NCBI RefSeq assembly: GCF_002858935.1
Contig: NZ_PJRT01000033.1
Location: 496,001 to 560,000, forward strand
Reading direction: 5' to 3'
Source of the DNA: Pantoea endophytica
Lineage (GTDB): Bacteria > Pseudomonadota > Gammaproteobacteria > Enterobacterales > Enterobacteriaceae
Length of the DNA stretch: 64,000 bases
Position numbers and translations under genes: made by a program. Positions 31,578-40,421 of the stretch are shown here, in pieces. Each line of letters begins with the position of its first letter. The stretch's first letter is position 1. The notes below the pieces were generated by a model. That model worked only from the letters and a program-made list of their open reading frames with translations, ran no database searches and was not told where the DNA came from.

Positions 31578-33577
31578 TATTTTTTCGCCTCAGAGAGAGT
31601 GGAGATCACCGCTTCACGACTCAGCAGCGGTGACAAAATCTGGCCTTGCGGCAGTGCCGGGCCATAAATTTGGTTAAAAGGGATCGCCACGCGGTCGCGG
31701 CGGCGCAGGAATTCACCAATGGCGGGATCGGGCTGCGTCCAGTCGCCGCGCAGCAGTACCACATCATCGGCTTTGAGCGCAGCACGCACATCGGGCTGAT
31801 TCAGGACGCGAGATTTATTCACTTTACAGGTGATGCACCAGTCGGCGGTGACATCGACAAACACCCGTTTATCCTGCTCAAGTGCCTGATGGATCGCCGC
31901 TTCGGTCAATGGCTGCCAGTGCAGCGTCTCCTCTTCCGGCGAGATACGCGTCATTAGGAACAGCGCTCCGGCCAGCGTCAGGGTGATAAACACCACGCCC
32001 GCCTGCTGCAGCGCGCGACGTTTCACCAGCCAGCCACACAACACCACGAGTAACACGCCCGCCAGCACCAGCGCGAAGGTGCAGCCCCAATGCGGCACCA
32101 GCAACGTCACCAGCCAGAAGGTGGCGAGCAGCATCAACAGGCCGAGCACGCTGCGCAGATGCAGCATCCAGCGCCCCGGACGCGGCAGGCAGCGCGCCAT
32201 GCCCGGTAACGCCGCCACCAGCAACCATGGCAAACTCATGCCGACGCCGAGCGCGACAAACAGCAGCCACAGCTGCGGCAGCGGTGCCGTCAGCGCGTAA
32301 GCCACCGCCGTACCGAGAAACGGCGCGCTGCATGGCGTGGCCAGCAAGGTGGCAAACGCGCCCTGGCCGAAGTGACCGAGCAAGCCATCACCGCCCTGCG
32401 TCGCCAGTTTGGTATTCAAACCCGACGGCAAGCGGAAATGCAGCAGATCAAACAGGCTGGCGCTAAACAGGAACATCACCAGCACCATCACCAGCAGGAA
32501 GCCGCTGCTCTGGAACTGAATGCCCCAGCCCAGCGCCTGACCGCTGAGTCGCAGTCCCGTCATCAGCAGCGCCAATAGCAGGAAGGAGAAAATGATCCCG
32601 GCGCTGGAGGCGAGAAACTGCTGGCGCGTCTGACGCTGCGTTTGTCCTTGCTGCTGCACCAGGCTGCTGAGCTTGATCGCCAGCACCGGCAACACACACG
32701 GCATCAGGTTGAGGATCAAGCCGCCGAGCAGCGCCAGCAGCAACACCGACCATAAGGTTTGCGCCGCATCGCCGGACACCAGCGTTTCCGCGCCGATATT
32801 TATCGCGCTTTGCTGCGCAATGCCAGCATCCGCAACTACCAGCGACAGCGTTTTGCCGCGCAGATCCGGTGCCGCTTCGCCCCATTCATCGGTGACCGCT
32901 ACGCGCGCGCTGAGCGTGTCGCCATTCACACGAATCGTCGGTGCCGCCAGCATGCTGCCCGGCGGATAATCGAAGAACAGTTCAGGTTGTTGCCAGCCGC
33001 CCTGACGCTGTGCGCGGATCTGCAATTCGCCATTTACAAAGCTGGCGTGGAGTTGATCGGTTAAGCCGCTAGCCGCCGGGATGCGCCCCATCGCCTCGGC
33101 GAAATCGCGGGCAAAATCGGCGTCTGCGGGCTGGGTCAGATCGAGGCTGAACGGGAAGTCGGTGAGGATGCAAACGTCGCTACAGGTTGAGAGCGTCAGC
33201 GTTCCCGCAAGTTGCTGGCTCGACAGTTTCGCGAGCTCGATCGGCAGCGTGATATCGCCTTTATAGCCTTGCGTGGTCAAGCCGCTGACGTCAAAACGCT
33301 CGGGCGCGGGCCAGAACCATTGCGCCTTGACCGCCGGGGTTTGCCAGCGGATTTCCGGCGCAACGCCGCCTTCGCCAGGCGTGCGCCAGTAGGTTTTCCA
33401 GCCGGATTGCAGGCGAATATCCAGCAGCAGTTGCTGATTATCGTTGTGGCTGGCGCTGCGCAAGCGCACTTCGGCGTGGCTGTTTTGCGCATTGCGCAGC
33501 CAGCCGGTGTCTGCCGCCTGCGCAGTGATTGCGCAGCTCGCCAGCAGGAGCAGCAGGCTCCTGATCAATACAGTCAT
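31577..33577 (-). CDS. scsB: Membrane thiol-disulfide reductase ScsB (DsbD-like)
   Basis: A 666-aa electron transporter from cytoplasmic thioredoxin to ScsC/ScsD. Signal peptide, then a long N-terminal periplasmic domain containing CSDVC (Cys pair), a central eight-TM DsbD core beginning LLALLGGLILNLMPCVLPVLAIK and containing ATPCSAPFLGTAVAYAL (the two redox cysteines of the core), and a C-terminal thioredoxin-like domain with WCITCKVN. All expected redox cysteines are present. Second gene of scsABCD. Confidence 0.93.
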   Translation of the reverse strand: MTVLIRSLLLLLASCAITAQAADTGWLRNAQNSHAEVRLRSASHNDNQQLLLDIRLQSGWKTYWRTPGEGGVAPEIRWQTPAVKAQWFWPAPERFDVSGLTTQGYKGDITLPIELAKLSSQQLAGTLTLSTCSDVCILTDFPFSLDLTQPADADFARDFAEAMGRIPAASGLTDQLHASFVNGELQIRAQRQGGWQQPELFFDYPPGSMLAAPTIRVNGDTLSARVAVTDEWGEAAPDLRGKTLSLVVADAGIAQQSAINIGAETLVSGDAAQTLWSVLLLALLGGLILNLMPCVLPVLAIKLSSLVQQQGQTQRQTRQQFLASSAGIIFSFLLLALLMTGLRLSGQALGWGIQFQSSGFLLVMVLVMFLFSASLFDLLHFRLPSGLNTKLATQGGDGLLGHFGQGAFATLLATPCSAPFLGTAVAYALTAPLPQLWLLFVALGVGMSLPWLLVAALPGMARCLPRPGRWMLHLRSVLGLLMLLATFWLVTLLVPHWGCTFALVLAGVLLVVLCGWLVKRRALQQAGVVFITLTLAGALFLMTRISPEEETLHWQPLTEAAIHQALEQDKRVFVDVTADWCITCKVNKSRVLNQPDVRAALKADDVVLLRGDWTQPDPAIGEFLRRRDRVAIPFNQIYGPALPQGQILSPLLSREAVISTLSEAKK

Positions 33578-33626
33578 GTGAATTCTCCAGTGAATAACAG
33601 GGTTTACGCGATGTAACGCGCAGGTG

Positions 33627-33983
33627 TTATTCCCGGAAGACGCAAAAGGTCAGATGCCGCCGTCGCAGAGGCGGAAACAGCGGTGCGCGGCGATAGCCGA
33701 CGCAAGTGGTAGTTTGTGTGAAAGTGGCGATCAGTGCCAGCAGCAACAGCAGGAAAGGCAATGCGGTATCAAGGATTGGCGCGGCGGCACTCAGCGATTT
33801 GGCGCTTAGCGCACAGGGTTTTTCGCTGCCGCTGGCATCATCACTGCTGTTGGTGTGCGCGGACGCGCTGACCTGCGCTAAAGGTGCGGAAGGCAAATTG
33901 AAGCTGCGCTGGACGAGACAAAACGCCAGCACCAGACAAACCAGTGCCAGAATCCATTTTGCGCGTGATAGCGATATCGTCAT
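33627..33983 (-). CDS. scsA: ScsA-like copper-resistance-associated membrane protein
   Basis: A 118-aa protein with an N-terminal TM (residues 8-26), a Ser/Ala-rich periplasmic loop with one Cys, a second TM (about residues 70-90) and the C-terminal TCVGYRRAPLFPPLRRRHLTFCVFRE tail typical of ScsA. It starts the scs cluster, 49 bases ahead of scsB. Biochemical role unknown; genetically tied to copper tolerance in Salmonella. Confidence 0.75.
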   Translation of the reverse strand: MTISLSRAKWILALVCLVLAFCLVQRSFNLPSAPLAQVSASAHTNSSDDASGSEKPCALSAKSLSAAAPILDTALPFLLLLLALIATFTQTTTCVGYRRAPLFPPLRRRHLTFCVFRE

Positions 33984-34087
33984 GCCGCAGCCTCAGAGAA
34001 AAGTGCGGACATTTTAAGCATCTGCAGCAGAAACACCAAGCTTTGCTGTGTAAACTTTTGTCTTTGTGGTGCTCAACCCAGATCCAG

Positions 34088-34173
34088 CATCGTAGCGGCG
34101 CGATTTATCGCGCATCTCAACGAAGGCATATTACCCACCTAAACACGACGCAATAAATGGCGCCGCTACGATG
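34088..34173. repeat. 86-bp palindromic repeat with 14-bp perfect arms
   Basis: CATCGTAGCGGCGC (34088-34101) pairs with GCGCCGCTACGATG (34160-34173). The core arms GTAGCGGCGC are shared with the repeats at 6747 and 50061. It lies between scsA (divergent) and the end of the SDR gene, in a 224-base intergenic region that otherwise shows nothing. Confidence 0.8.
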
Positions 34174-34207
34174 ATTGCGGCCATCAATATTTTATCGTTA
34201 CACGGCG

Positions 34208-35005
34208 TTAAACAATATCATCCACCACGCCACCATCGACGCGCAGCGCGGCACCGGACGTCGCCGACGCCTGTTTCGAGCAAACATACACCACCATATT
34301 CGCCACCTCTTCCACCGTGGCGGCGCGCTGGATCACCGAACTTGGCCGCTGCACCATCACAAACTCTTTCGCCAGCTCTTCCAGCGGCTTACCGGTGCGC
34401 TTCACCTCATCTTCCATCATCGCGGCAAAGCCATTAGAGAGCGTTGGGCCGGGCAACACGCTGTTTACCGTCACGCCGCTGCCCGCCACCACTTTCGCCA
34501 GACCGCGCGCCAGCGACAGCTGCGCCGTTTTGCTCACGCCGTAATGCAGCATATCGGCGGGAATGTTCAAGGCTGATTCAGAGGAGATAAACACCACGCG
34601 GCCCCAACCACGCTTCACCATCTCCGGCAATAAAGCCCGCGACAGGCGCACGCCGGACATCACGTTGGTTTGCCAATAGGCGTCCCAGGTGTCGTCATCC
34701 ACTTCATAAAAATCCTGCGGACCGTAAATCCCGGCGTTATTCACCAGAATATCGATTGGCGGCAAGCCGTTAAGCAGTTGCTTAACGCCCTGGGCACTGC
34801 CGAGATCGGCGATAAAGGTGTGAATTTTGGCGCCCGCCACTAATCCGTTGAGCTTCTCGCGCGCACGACTCACCGAGGCTTCACTGCGCCCGTTCAGCAC
34901 CACTTCCGCCCCGCTGGCTGCCAGACCTTGTGCAATGGCAAAACCGATACCGCCAGTTGATGCGGTAACTAAGGCTGTTTTTCCGTGTAAATCGATATTC
35001 ATCAT
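34208..35005 (-). CDS. Short-chain dehydrogenase/reductase
   Basis: A 265-aa classical SDR. The start at 35005 (MMNIDLHGKTALVT; second ATG at 35002) follows GAGGAAAGC. Cofactor motif TASTGGIGFAIA (a variant of TGxxxGIG), NNAG, catalytic Ser in VFISSESAL and Y-x-x-x-K in YGVSKTAQLSLARGLAK are present. NGRSEASVSRA after strand 2 favours NADPH. It is a single gene, not obviously in the PTS operon. Substrate unknown; the sequence is not close to KduD. Confidence 0.88.
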   Translation of the reverse strand: MMNIDLHGKTALVTASTGGIGFAIAQGLAASGAEVVLNGRSEASVSRAREKLNGLVAGAKIHTFIADLGSAQGVKQLLNGLPPIDILVNNAGIYGPQDFYEVDDDTWDAYWQTNVMSGVRLSRALLPEMVKRGWGRVVFISSESALNIPADMLHYGVSKTAQLSLARGLAKVVAGSGVTVNSVLPGPTLSNGFAAMMEDEVKRTGKPLEELAKEFVMVQRPSSVIQRAATVEEVANMVVYVCSKQASATSGAALRVDGGVVDDIV

Positions 35006-35126
35006 GCTTTCCTCTGTGAGCGTAATCACAAAGCCTGGTTCAGGCAGGAGAAGATGCATTGACGAATCATGCGATGGCGCTGTCGGCTGCAGGGCTAATG
35101 TACGTTCAGCCTGCTGCCGACATTAT

Positions 35127-35711
35127 TTAGCCCGAGGCCGATAAAGCCGGTTGAGCGCTGATCGGCAGCCGCAGTTGACGCTGCAACCAGGCGCAGGCTG
35201 CCGCCTGATCCGGATTGCGTGCGTTAAGCTGCAACACCGGACCCAGCGCCATCGGTTGGGCGGTTTCTGCTAACTTGCGCAGTTCTGGCAGATACTCCGC
35301 GCCCGGATGTCCCGGCATGCGATCGGTTAAACGAGCCTGATAACGCGCTACCGCCTCATCCGGCGTGATCGCCAGCCACAGCTCCAGCACCCGCGTCACG
35401 CCCGCCTGCTGCAATCCCTGCTGCAGCACCTCTTTCGGCTGGAAGCCAAACCAGGCATCGATGACATAGATACAACGCGTCGGCGCTTGCGCCACCACTT
35501 GCCAGATCGCCTGATACGCCGCACAACCTAACTGGCGATTGCGCAGGCGATCCACCGGCGCAAAGCTGGCCATAAACGGCTCTTTCAGGCTATCCAGCGT
35601 CAGCACCGGAAAGCCGAAATGCTCGGCCAGCGCGCGCGTTAGCGTGCTTTTGCCGGAAGCCGGAATGCCGTTCACCAGCACGACAATTTTCTCTTCAGTG
35701 TCGGTTGTCAT
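35127..35711 (-). CDS. P-loop kinase-like ATPase
   Basis: A 194-aa AAA/shikimate-kinase-like protein with Walker A G15-IPAS-GKST at residues 15-23 and a likely lid around LWLAITPDEAVARYQARLTDRMPGHPG. It overlaps the EIIA gene by four bases and is the last gene of the PTS operon, so it probably phosphorylates a sugar or a nucleotide linked to that pathway. It resembles gluconokinase-type small kinases in layout but lacks diagnostic residues I could name. Confidence 0.65.
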   Translation of the reverse strand: MTTDTEEKIVVLVNGIPASGKSTLTRALAEHFGFPVLTLDSLKEPFMASFAPVDRLRNRQLGCAAYQAIWQVVAQAPTRCIYVIDAWFGFQPKEVLQQGLQQAGVTRVLELWLAITPDEAVARYQARLTDRMPGHPGAEYLPELRKLAETAQPMALGPVLQLNARNPDQAAACAWLQRQLRLPISAQPALSASG

Positions 35712-36145
35712 AGGATTTCTATCACCTCCGCGGCACTGCTGGCCTTTCGCAGTCGCACCAGCGTCTCCTCATCCTCCAGCAGCGTAACAATCGCGCGGAT
35801 GCCCTCTTCAATGTGGGCGTTACTGTCACGCGCACCGAACATAATCACGATGTCGGCTTTGTCACTGCCGTCGAATGAGATCGGCTCATCCAGCACAATC
35901 ATGCTGAAACAATCTTTCAGCACGCCGGCCTCCGGCCGCGCATGGGGAATGGCGATGCCCTCCTCAAACACGTAATAGGCGCCATGCTCCAGCGTGTTAG
36001 CGATCACCGCTTCCGGGTAACTGGCTTTGATGTAACCGCCGTTCACCAGCGGCAGCGCCGCCAGCGCGATCACTTCGCGCCAATCCCTGGCGCTGATCCC
36101 CACCTGAATCGCACTTGCCTCCTGCAGCAGCTGTTTAATACTCAT
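35708..36145 (-). CDS. PTS sugar transporter subunit IIA (mannitol/fructose/ascorbate type)
   Basis: A 145-aa phosphocarrier of the EIIA type-2 superfamily. The phosphorylated His is H68 in EEGIAIPHARPEAG, and the IVMFGARDSNAHIE strand follows. Closest in pattern to UlaC/SgaA, which fits the Ula-type EIIB and EIIC upstream. Receives phosphate from HPr and passes it to the EIIB at 38682. Confidence 0.88.
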   Translation of the reverse strand: MSIKQLLQEASAIQVGISARDWREVIALAALPLVNGGYIKASYPEAVIANTLEHGAYYVFEEGIAIPHARPEAGVLKDCFSMIVLDEPISFDGSDKADIVIMFGARDSNAHIEEGIRAIVTLLEDEETLVRLRKASSAAEVIEIL

Positions 36146-36154
36146 ACTGCCTCC

Positions 36155-36424
36155 TTAAAACGATTTGCGAATGGTGTTACGCAGTTCATCAATTTTGACA
36201 AACAACGGATCAATTTCCTGACGATAGTGTCGACTTTTGGCAAAGATATTTAATGCACGATTATATTCCAGCATTAATTGTTTTTGCGTGTCTGCCGCCT
36301 GCGGATTACTAGCCAACTGTTGTTCCAGTTCGCTTATTTTCCGGCTGATGGTTTCAGCCTGAAGATCTATTTCCTGTGAATCCTGGCTCTTATTATCAGA
36401 GCCCTTTTTCAAGAATCCAAACAT
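36155..36424 (-). CDS. Small conserved coiled-coil protein in the PTS operon
   Basis: An 89-aa protein: MFGFLKKGSDNK, then a predicted helical hairpin (ETISRKISELEQQLASNP and RALNIFAKSRHYRQEIDPLFVKIDELRN). The MFGFLKK start recalls small DUF6435-like proteins. A ribosome site (GGAGATGC) precedes it. It lies between the aldolase and EIIA genes of the operon, nine bases ahead of EIIA. Function unknown; a regulatory or adaptor role is a guess. Confidence 0.55.
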   Translation of the reverse strand: MFGFLKKGSDNKSQDSQEIDLQAETISRKISELEQQLASNPQAADTQKQLMLEYNRALNIFAKSRHYRQEIDPLFVKIDELRNTIRKSF

Positions 36425-36486
36425 AGCATCTCCTGCCCCGAATGGCGCCGGGCACCTCAGGTTATTACGTCATGAGTAAGTCGGAA

Positions 36487-37329
36487 TTAGCGGAACAGTT
36501 GAATCTTTTCTACCAGCACATTGGTCACGGCATCGTTGGCCGGCACAAGGAAATTACGCACGCTGTCGTTGACCTTGCCCTTTTCAAACGTCTGCTTGCA
36601 GTTTGCAACCCACTGCACATTCATCTCGGTGCCAACGTTGACTTTCTCAATCCCGCTGCGCACCGCAAGACGCATATCCTCATCGCTGACGCCGGTACCA
36701 CCGTGCAGCACCAGCGGCGTTTTCGTAGCATCGGTAATTTCCGCGAGGCGCTGATGTTGAATATGGGCTTTACCGGTGTACAAGCCGTGCACCGTGCCGA
36801 TGGAGATCGCCAGCATATCGACGCCGGTTTCATCGACAAAGCGTTTGGCTTCATCGACGGTGGTAAAAGCCGCATCGTTCATTTCCACCTCTTTACCATC
36901 TTCCGAACCGCCAATCGCGCCCAGTTCCGCCTCAACCGAAACCGCCAGCGGGCGCGCCATATCAATAACACGGCGCGTATTGGCGATGTTCTCTTCAATC
37001 GGCAAATGTGAACCGTCATACATAATTGAACTGAAGCCCGCATCCAGCGCGGTTTGGATAGCGTCTAAATCCGAACAGTGATCGAGGTGCAAACAGGTCG
37101 GCACGTTACGGCTTTCCGACAATGAGCGAATCGCATCTACCAATAATTTATGTCCGAGATATTTGGCGGTTCCGGTTGAGATCTGAATCATTAATGGGCT
37201 ATTCGTTTTCTCCGCTGCTTTAAAAAAGGCGGGCAACATTTCCAGGCAGTGCAAATTAAAGGAACCGAGCGCTTTAAATTCACGTTCTTTAGCCACCTGT
37301 AACAGATCGGTAAAGTTATAAAGTTTCAT
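36487..37329 (-). CDS. Class II fructose/tagatose-bisphosphate aldolase family protein
   Basis: A 280-aa KbaY/GatY/FbaA-type zinc aldolase. The start at 37329 (MKLYNFTDLLQVAKERE) follows GAGGAAAAG and overlaps the EIIC gene by 14 bases; the longer frame is an antisense-like extension. Metal and catalytic residues are in CLHLDHCSDLDAIQTALDAGFSSIMYDGSHLP, AISIGTVHGLYTG and PLVLHGGTGVSDEDM. It should split a ketose-1,6-bisphosphate made by the PFK-like kinase of the same operon into DHAP and an aldehyde phosphate. Confidence 0.9.
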   Translation of the reverse strand: MKLYNFTDLLQVAKEREFKALGSFNLHCLEMLPAFFKAAEKTNSPLMIQISTGTAKYLGHKLLVDAIRSLSESRNVPTCLHLDHCSDLDAIQTALDAGFSSIMYDGSHLPIEENIANTRRVIDMARPLAVSVEAELGAIGGSEDGKEVEMNDAAFTTVDEAKRFVDETGVDMLAISIGTVHGLYTGKAHIQHQRLAEITDATKTPLVLHGGTGVSDEDMRLAVRSGIEKVNVGTEMNVQWVANCKQTFEKGKVNDSVRNFLVPANDAVTNVLVEKIQLFR

Positions 37330-38689
37330 GGAGCTTTTCCTCATGGGATTTAGACTTGGTGGATTTTCCGTTAACAAACCAGGCGATGAGAGTAATAAAG
37401 GCGATAAACAGCGCGACGAACAGCCAGTTATTCTGGAATGCATGGCCGAGCACCAGGCCGGTACTGATGACATCCGAATCACTGAAGGTGACGCCGGTAA
37501 AACCGTAGCTTTCCAGCATCGGCACCAGAATCGCCGGCAGGAAGGTAATGAACAGACCGTGCACGAAACCGCCAATCATTGCGCCGCGACGCCCACCGAG
37601 CGCATTACCGAACACGCCTGCGGTGCCACCGGCAAAGAAGTTAGTCAGCAATCCTGGCAGAATCATCGCCAGACCGAACATCGGGAACACCAGCATGCCA
37701 ACCACCGAACCCAGCGTGGTGGCGAGGAAGCCGACGATCACCGCGTTCGGGGCGTACGGGAACATCACCGGGCAGTCGAGCGCCGGTTTTGCATCCGGCA
37801 CCAGACGCATGGCGATACCACGGAAAGCCGGCACCAGTTCATTCAGCAACAGACGCACGCCGCTATACAGCACGAACACACCGCACACGAACTGAATCGA
37901 CTGCATAAAGGCGTACATCAGGTAGTTCATGCCGTTGCTGTACTGGCCGATAAATTCCGGACCGGCGGCGACCGCAGGGATCAGGTACATCGGCACCATC
38001 ACCACCGCCATCGACAGATAGGTGTCCTGCAGGAATTTAAAGTTGTCGGGCAGTTTGAGATCTTCGGTGGAGCGCGACCCTTTGCCCACCACCTTTGCCA
38101 CCGCCGCCGTCAGCAGATAGCCAATAGTGCAGAAGTGCCCGAGCGCCACGTCGTCAGAATCGGTGATGCGGCGCACCACCGGTTGGGCCAGTGCAGGCAT
38201 CACCACCGCCATAATGCCGCCAAAAATGCCGCCGGTAAGGATCAGAGGTAAACCTGTCAGCCCCGCTTTATAGCCAATCACCGCACCGATGGTCGCCATC
38301 CACAGCAGCGCCTGTCCGGTAAGGAAGATGTATTTGAACGGTGTCAGACGCGCAATGATGATGTTGACGATAAAGATCACCAACAGCGTCAGCGCCACTT
38401 CTGAACCCAGCTCGCGGTTTGCTAACCCGGCAATGGCGGCAACGTCGGTGATATAACCCTGCATGCCAAAGCCGTGGGTGAAAATGGTGTTCAGGAAGGT
38501 CAGCGTACCGACAATAATGTTGATACCGGCCATCATAATTAAGAAACCGAGCAGGGTTTTAAAGGTGCCTTCCACCACCTTGCCCGCCGATTTTTTTTGC
38601 AGTAGCAGACCAATCAGGGCAATAAAGGCGATCAGTATCGATGCCTGCCCCAATAAGTCTTTTACCAGGAAGTCGATGACACTATTCAT
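37316..38689 (-). CDS. PTS EIIC permease, ascorbate (UlaA/SgaT) family
   Basis: A 457-aa multi-spanning membrane transporter. ATG 38689 (MNSVIDFLVKDLLGQASILIAFIALIGLLLQKKS) is preferred to the TTG nine bases upstream; it overlaps EIIB by eight bases. Features of the UlaA family: the LTPFKYIFLTGQALLWMA segment, GGIFGGIMAVVMPALAQP and FFAGGTAGVFGNALGGRRGAMIGGFVHGLFITFLPA. Length agrees with UlaA (465 aa). Substrate need not be ascorbate, since no ula catabolic genes are here. Confidence 0.92.
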   Translation of the reverse strand: MNSVIDFLVKDLLGQASILIAFIALIGLLLQKKSAGKVVEGTFKTLLGFLIMMAGINIIVGTLTFLNTIFTHGFGMQGYITDVAAIAGLANRELGSEVALTLLVIFIVNIIIARLTPFKYIFLTGQALLWMATIGAVIGYKAGLTGLPLILTGGIFGGIMAVVMPALAQPVVRRITDSDDVALGHFCTIGYLLTAAVAKVVGKGSRSTEDLKLPDNFKFLQDTYLSMAVVMVPMYLIPAVAAGPEFIGQYSNGMNYLMYAFMQSIQFVCGVFVLYSGVRLLLNELVPAFRGIAMRLVPDAKPALDCPVMFPYAPNAVIVGFLATTLGSVVGMLVFPMFGLAMILPGLLTNFFAGGTAGVFGNALGGRRGAMIGGFVHGLFITFLPAILVPMLESYGFTGVTFSDSDVISTGLVLGHAFQNNWLFVALFIAFITLIAWFVNGKSTKSKSHEEKLHETL

Positions 38690-38996
38690 GATTAGCAACC
38701 TTTAAGTTACGTTCTTTCATAAACGCCACGATTTTCTCTTCAATTTCTGCTTTGTCGGTCAGCTTATTGAGAATAATCACCCGTTTGATCTGTTCCGGGC
38801 TGGCATCGGCATTTAACACATCAGCAAAGGCTTTCTGAGTTAAAATCATGTCGGATTTAAAGGCGTTGGCTTCAGAAATGGTGGTGTGATCAATATCAGC
38901 ATCAATTTCGAGTTTCTTTAATACTGACTTGGCGCTCATTTCAATCGCAAAGCTTGAACCCAAACCACATCCACAGACACATAATATTTTCAGCAT
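38682..38996 (-). CDS. PTS EIIB, ascorbate (UlaB/SgaB) family
   Basis: A 104-aa phosphotransfer subunit. The phosphocysteine loop is C8-GCGLGSS, matching UlaB C-GNGQGSS, though an extra Cys (C10) lies inside the loop and another at C6. It lies ten bases after the PFK-like gene and overlaps EIIC. Confidence 0.9.
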   Translation of the reverse strand: MLKILCVCGCGLGSSFAIEMSAKSVLKKLEIDADIDHTTISEANAFKSDMILTQKAFADVLNADASPEQIKRVIILNKLTDKAEIEEKIVAFMKERNLKVANHE

Positions 38997-39006
38997 GGCT
39001 ATTTCC

Positions 39007-39987
39007 TCACAGAATTTGCAGTTGTTTAGCGAGTTTATAATGATGCCCTTCCGTATCGACCAGGCGTTTTTTCATGCTTATTAAATCAATCGGAATCGGT
39101 CGATTACTGCCATTAATAATCACCGCTTTATTGCGCATTCCCGACTGAATACAACGCGCGACTTCACTGGCCATAATGGTGCCCTGATAAATCTCTTCAC
39201 AGGTAGGATCGCCATTACGCAGGCCATAACCGATAATCGTTTTACGAATACGCACACCAATTAACGGTTCAATTTGTTTAATTAAGGTATCGATAGCGCC
39301 CTGAAAGCCCGGCGAATATTCACGGGTATAGCCTTCCGAGCACAAAATTATCACGCTGTTCTGGGCCGCCAGCCGCTGCGTGATGCGTTCCGCCAGCTCC
39401 TGCGGTGCAATCTGGCATTCCGGTATCAGCGCGAAATCGGCATTGGATTTGATCGCTGACTGCAAGGTTAATTCACCGCAATAACCGCCCAGCAGCTCCA
39501 CCATAAATACACGACCGGTTAAGGCGCGGCCGGTATTACGTAACTTCGCCACCTCTTTTAACACCTGCTCACAGGCGGTGGAGAAACCGATGCTGTAATC
39601 ACTGCCAAAGACATCGTTATCGATGGTCATGCCGACGCCAAAACAGTTGACACCAAATTCGCTCAGCGTATGCAGGAATTGTAATGAACCATCTCCGCCC
39701 GCCATAATTAATACATCGATGCGCAGCGATTTAAGGTGTTTGGCGATCATCTCATATTCCGGGCGAATTAATTTCCTGCTGGTTCGTCCCGATTGCATCA
39801 CCGGAATAGCGGCGATGGCGTAATCCACTAAATCACGTTGGGATATTTCCTGATGATTGTTTTCCAGCAAGCCTGGAATACCACCATTAAATAACACCAT
39901 TTCCGCTTGAGTTAAGCGCGATATTTGATACACAAAGTTATTAATCCCGGTGACATCGCCACCGCTGATCACCATGCCAATTCTCAT
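39007..39987 (-). CDS. Phosphofructokinase-family sugar-phosphate kinase with altered active site
   Basis: First gene of the PTS operon; 326 aa from ATG 39987, chosen because AAAGGA lies nine bases upstream (ATGs at 39993 and 39996 are too close). The fold landmarks are MVISGGDVTGIN, GGDGS (97-101, Gly rather than Asp, which favours ATP over pyrophosphate) and TIDND (121-125, catalytic Asp). Differences from E. coli PfkA: MGR becomes LGG (165-168), removing the catalytic Arg 171, and GHIQRGG becomes GYGLRNG, changing the sugar-phosphate pocket. This suggests a different ketose-phosphate substrate, with the operon aldolase cleaving the product. Confidence 0.85.
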   Translation of the reverse strand: MRIGMVISGGDVTGINNFVYQISRLTQAEMVLFNGGIPGLLENNHQEISQRDLVDYAIAAIPVMQSGRTSRKLIRPEYEMIAKHLKSLRIDVLIMAGGDGSLQFLHTLSEFGVNCFGVGMTIDNDVFGSDYSIGFSTACEQVLKEVAKLRNTGRALTGRVFMVELLGGYCGELTLQSAIKSNADFALIPECQIAPQELAERITQRLAAQNSVIILCSEGYTREYSPGFQGAIDTLIKQIEPLIGVRIRKTIIGYGLRNGDPTCEEIYQGTIMASEVARCIQSGMRNKAVIINGSNRPIPIDLISMKKRLVDTEGHHYKLAKQLQIL

Positions 39988-40122
39988 TGTCATCATCCTT
40001 TATGCTGTGCGTCTGGAATTCATTCTTCCGATTAACCGCATTGTTATTTGCAACGAATGTCACACTTTTGCGATGAATTTCCCGAGTGAGATAATTGACA
40101 GCATCCAACAAAGGCTTATTTT

Positions 40123-40138
40123 TGTGATATAAATCACA
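40123..40138. promoter_or_regulatory. CRP site between the PTS operon and dld
   Basis: TGTGA-TATAAA-TCACA, both half-sites exact. It is 136 bases upstream of the PFK-like gene and 284 bases upstream of dld; the PTS operon is the likelier target. The rest of the 434-base intergenic region is AT-rich and shows only a second, weaker TTGTGATTTT half-site near 40258. Confidence 0.75.
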
Positions 40139-40421
40139 TGGCATTTTTCACCTTAAAACCTTAATAACAAATAAAATCATAGGTTTATATTTATTTTGCG
40201 CAGTAAAATCAGCAAGCCAAATAAACGCGCCCTTGGCGATTTTTATTTCGATCTATTTTGTGATTTTCCGCGCATTTTTATCGGTTCCTGCCGGTTATTC
40301 CGTAAAGTAAAAAGGGATAATGATTCCGTGCGTTATTTACGCGTCAGGGCCAGTGAATGATTGACTCAGTGCAGCTGCGCTTGTCCAATACCGTGGCAGA
40401 TAAAGAATAAAGAAGAGAAAA

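Noticed and set aside
37328..38251. 307-codon frame antisense to the PTS EIIC gene
   Set aside because: Composition is extremely rich in His, Arg and Gln, the mirror of hydrophobic codons of the membrane protein. No ribosome site.
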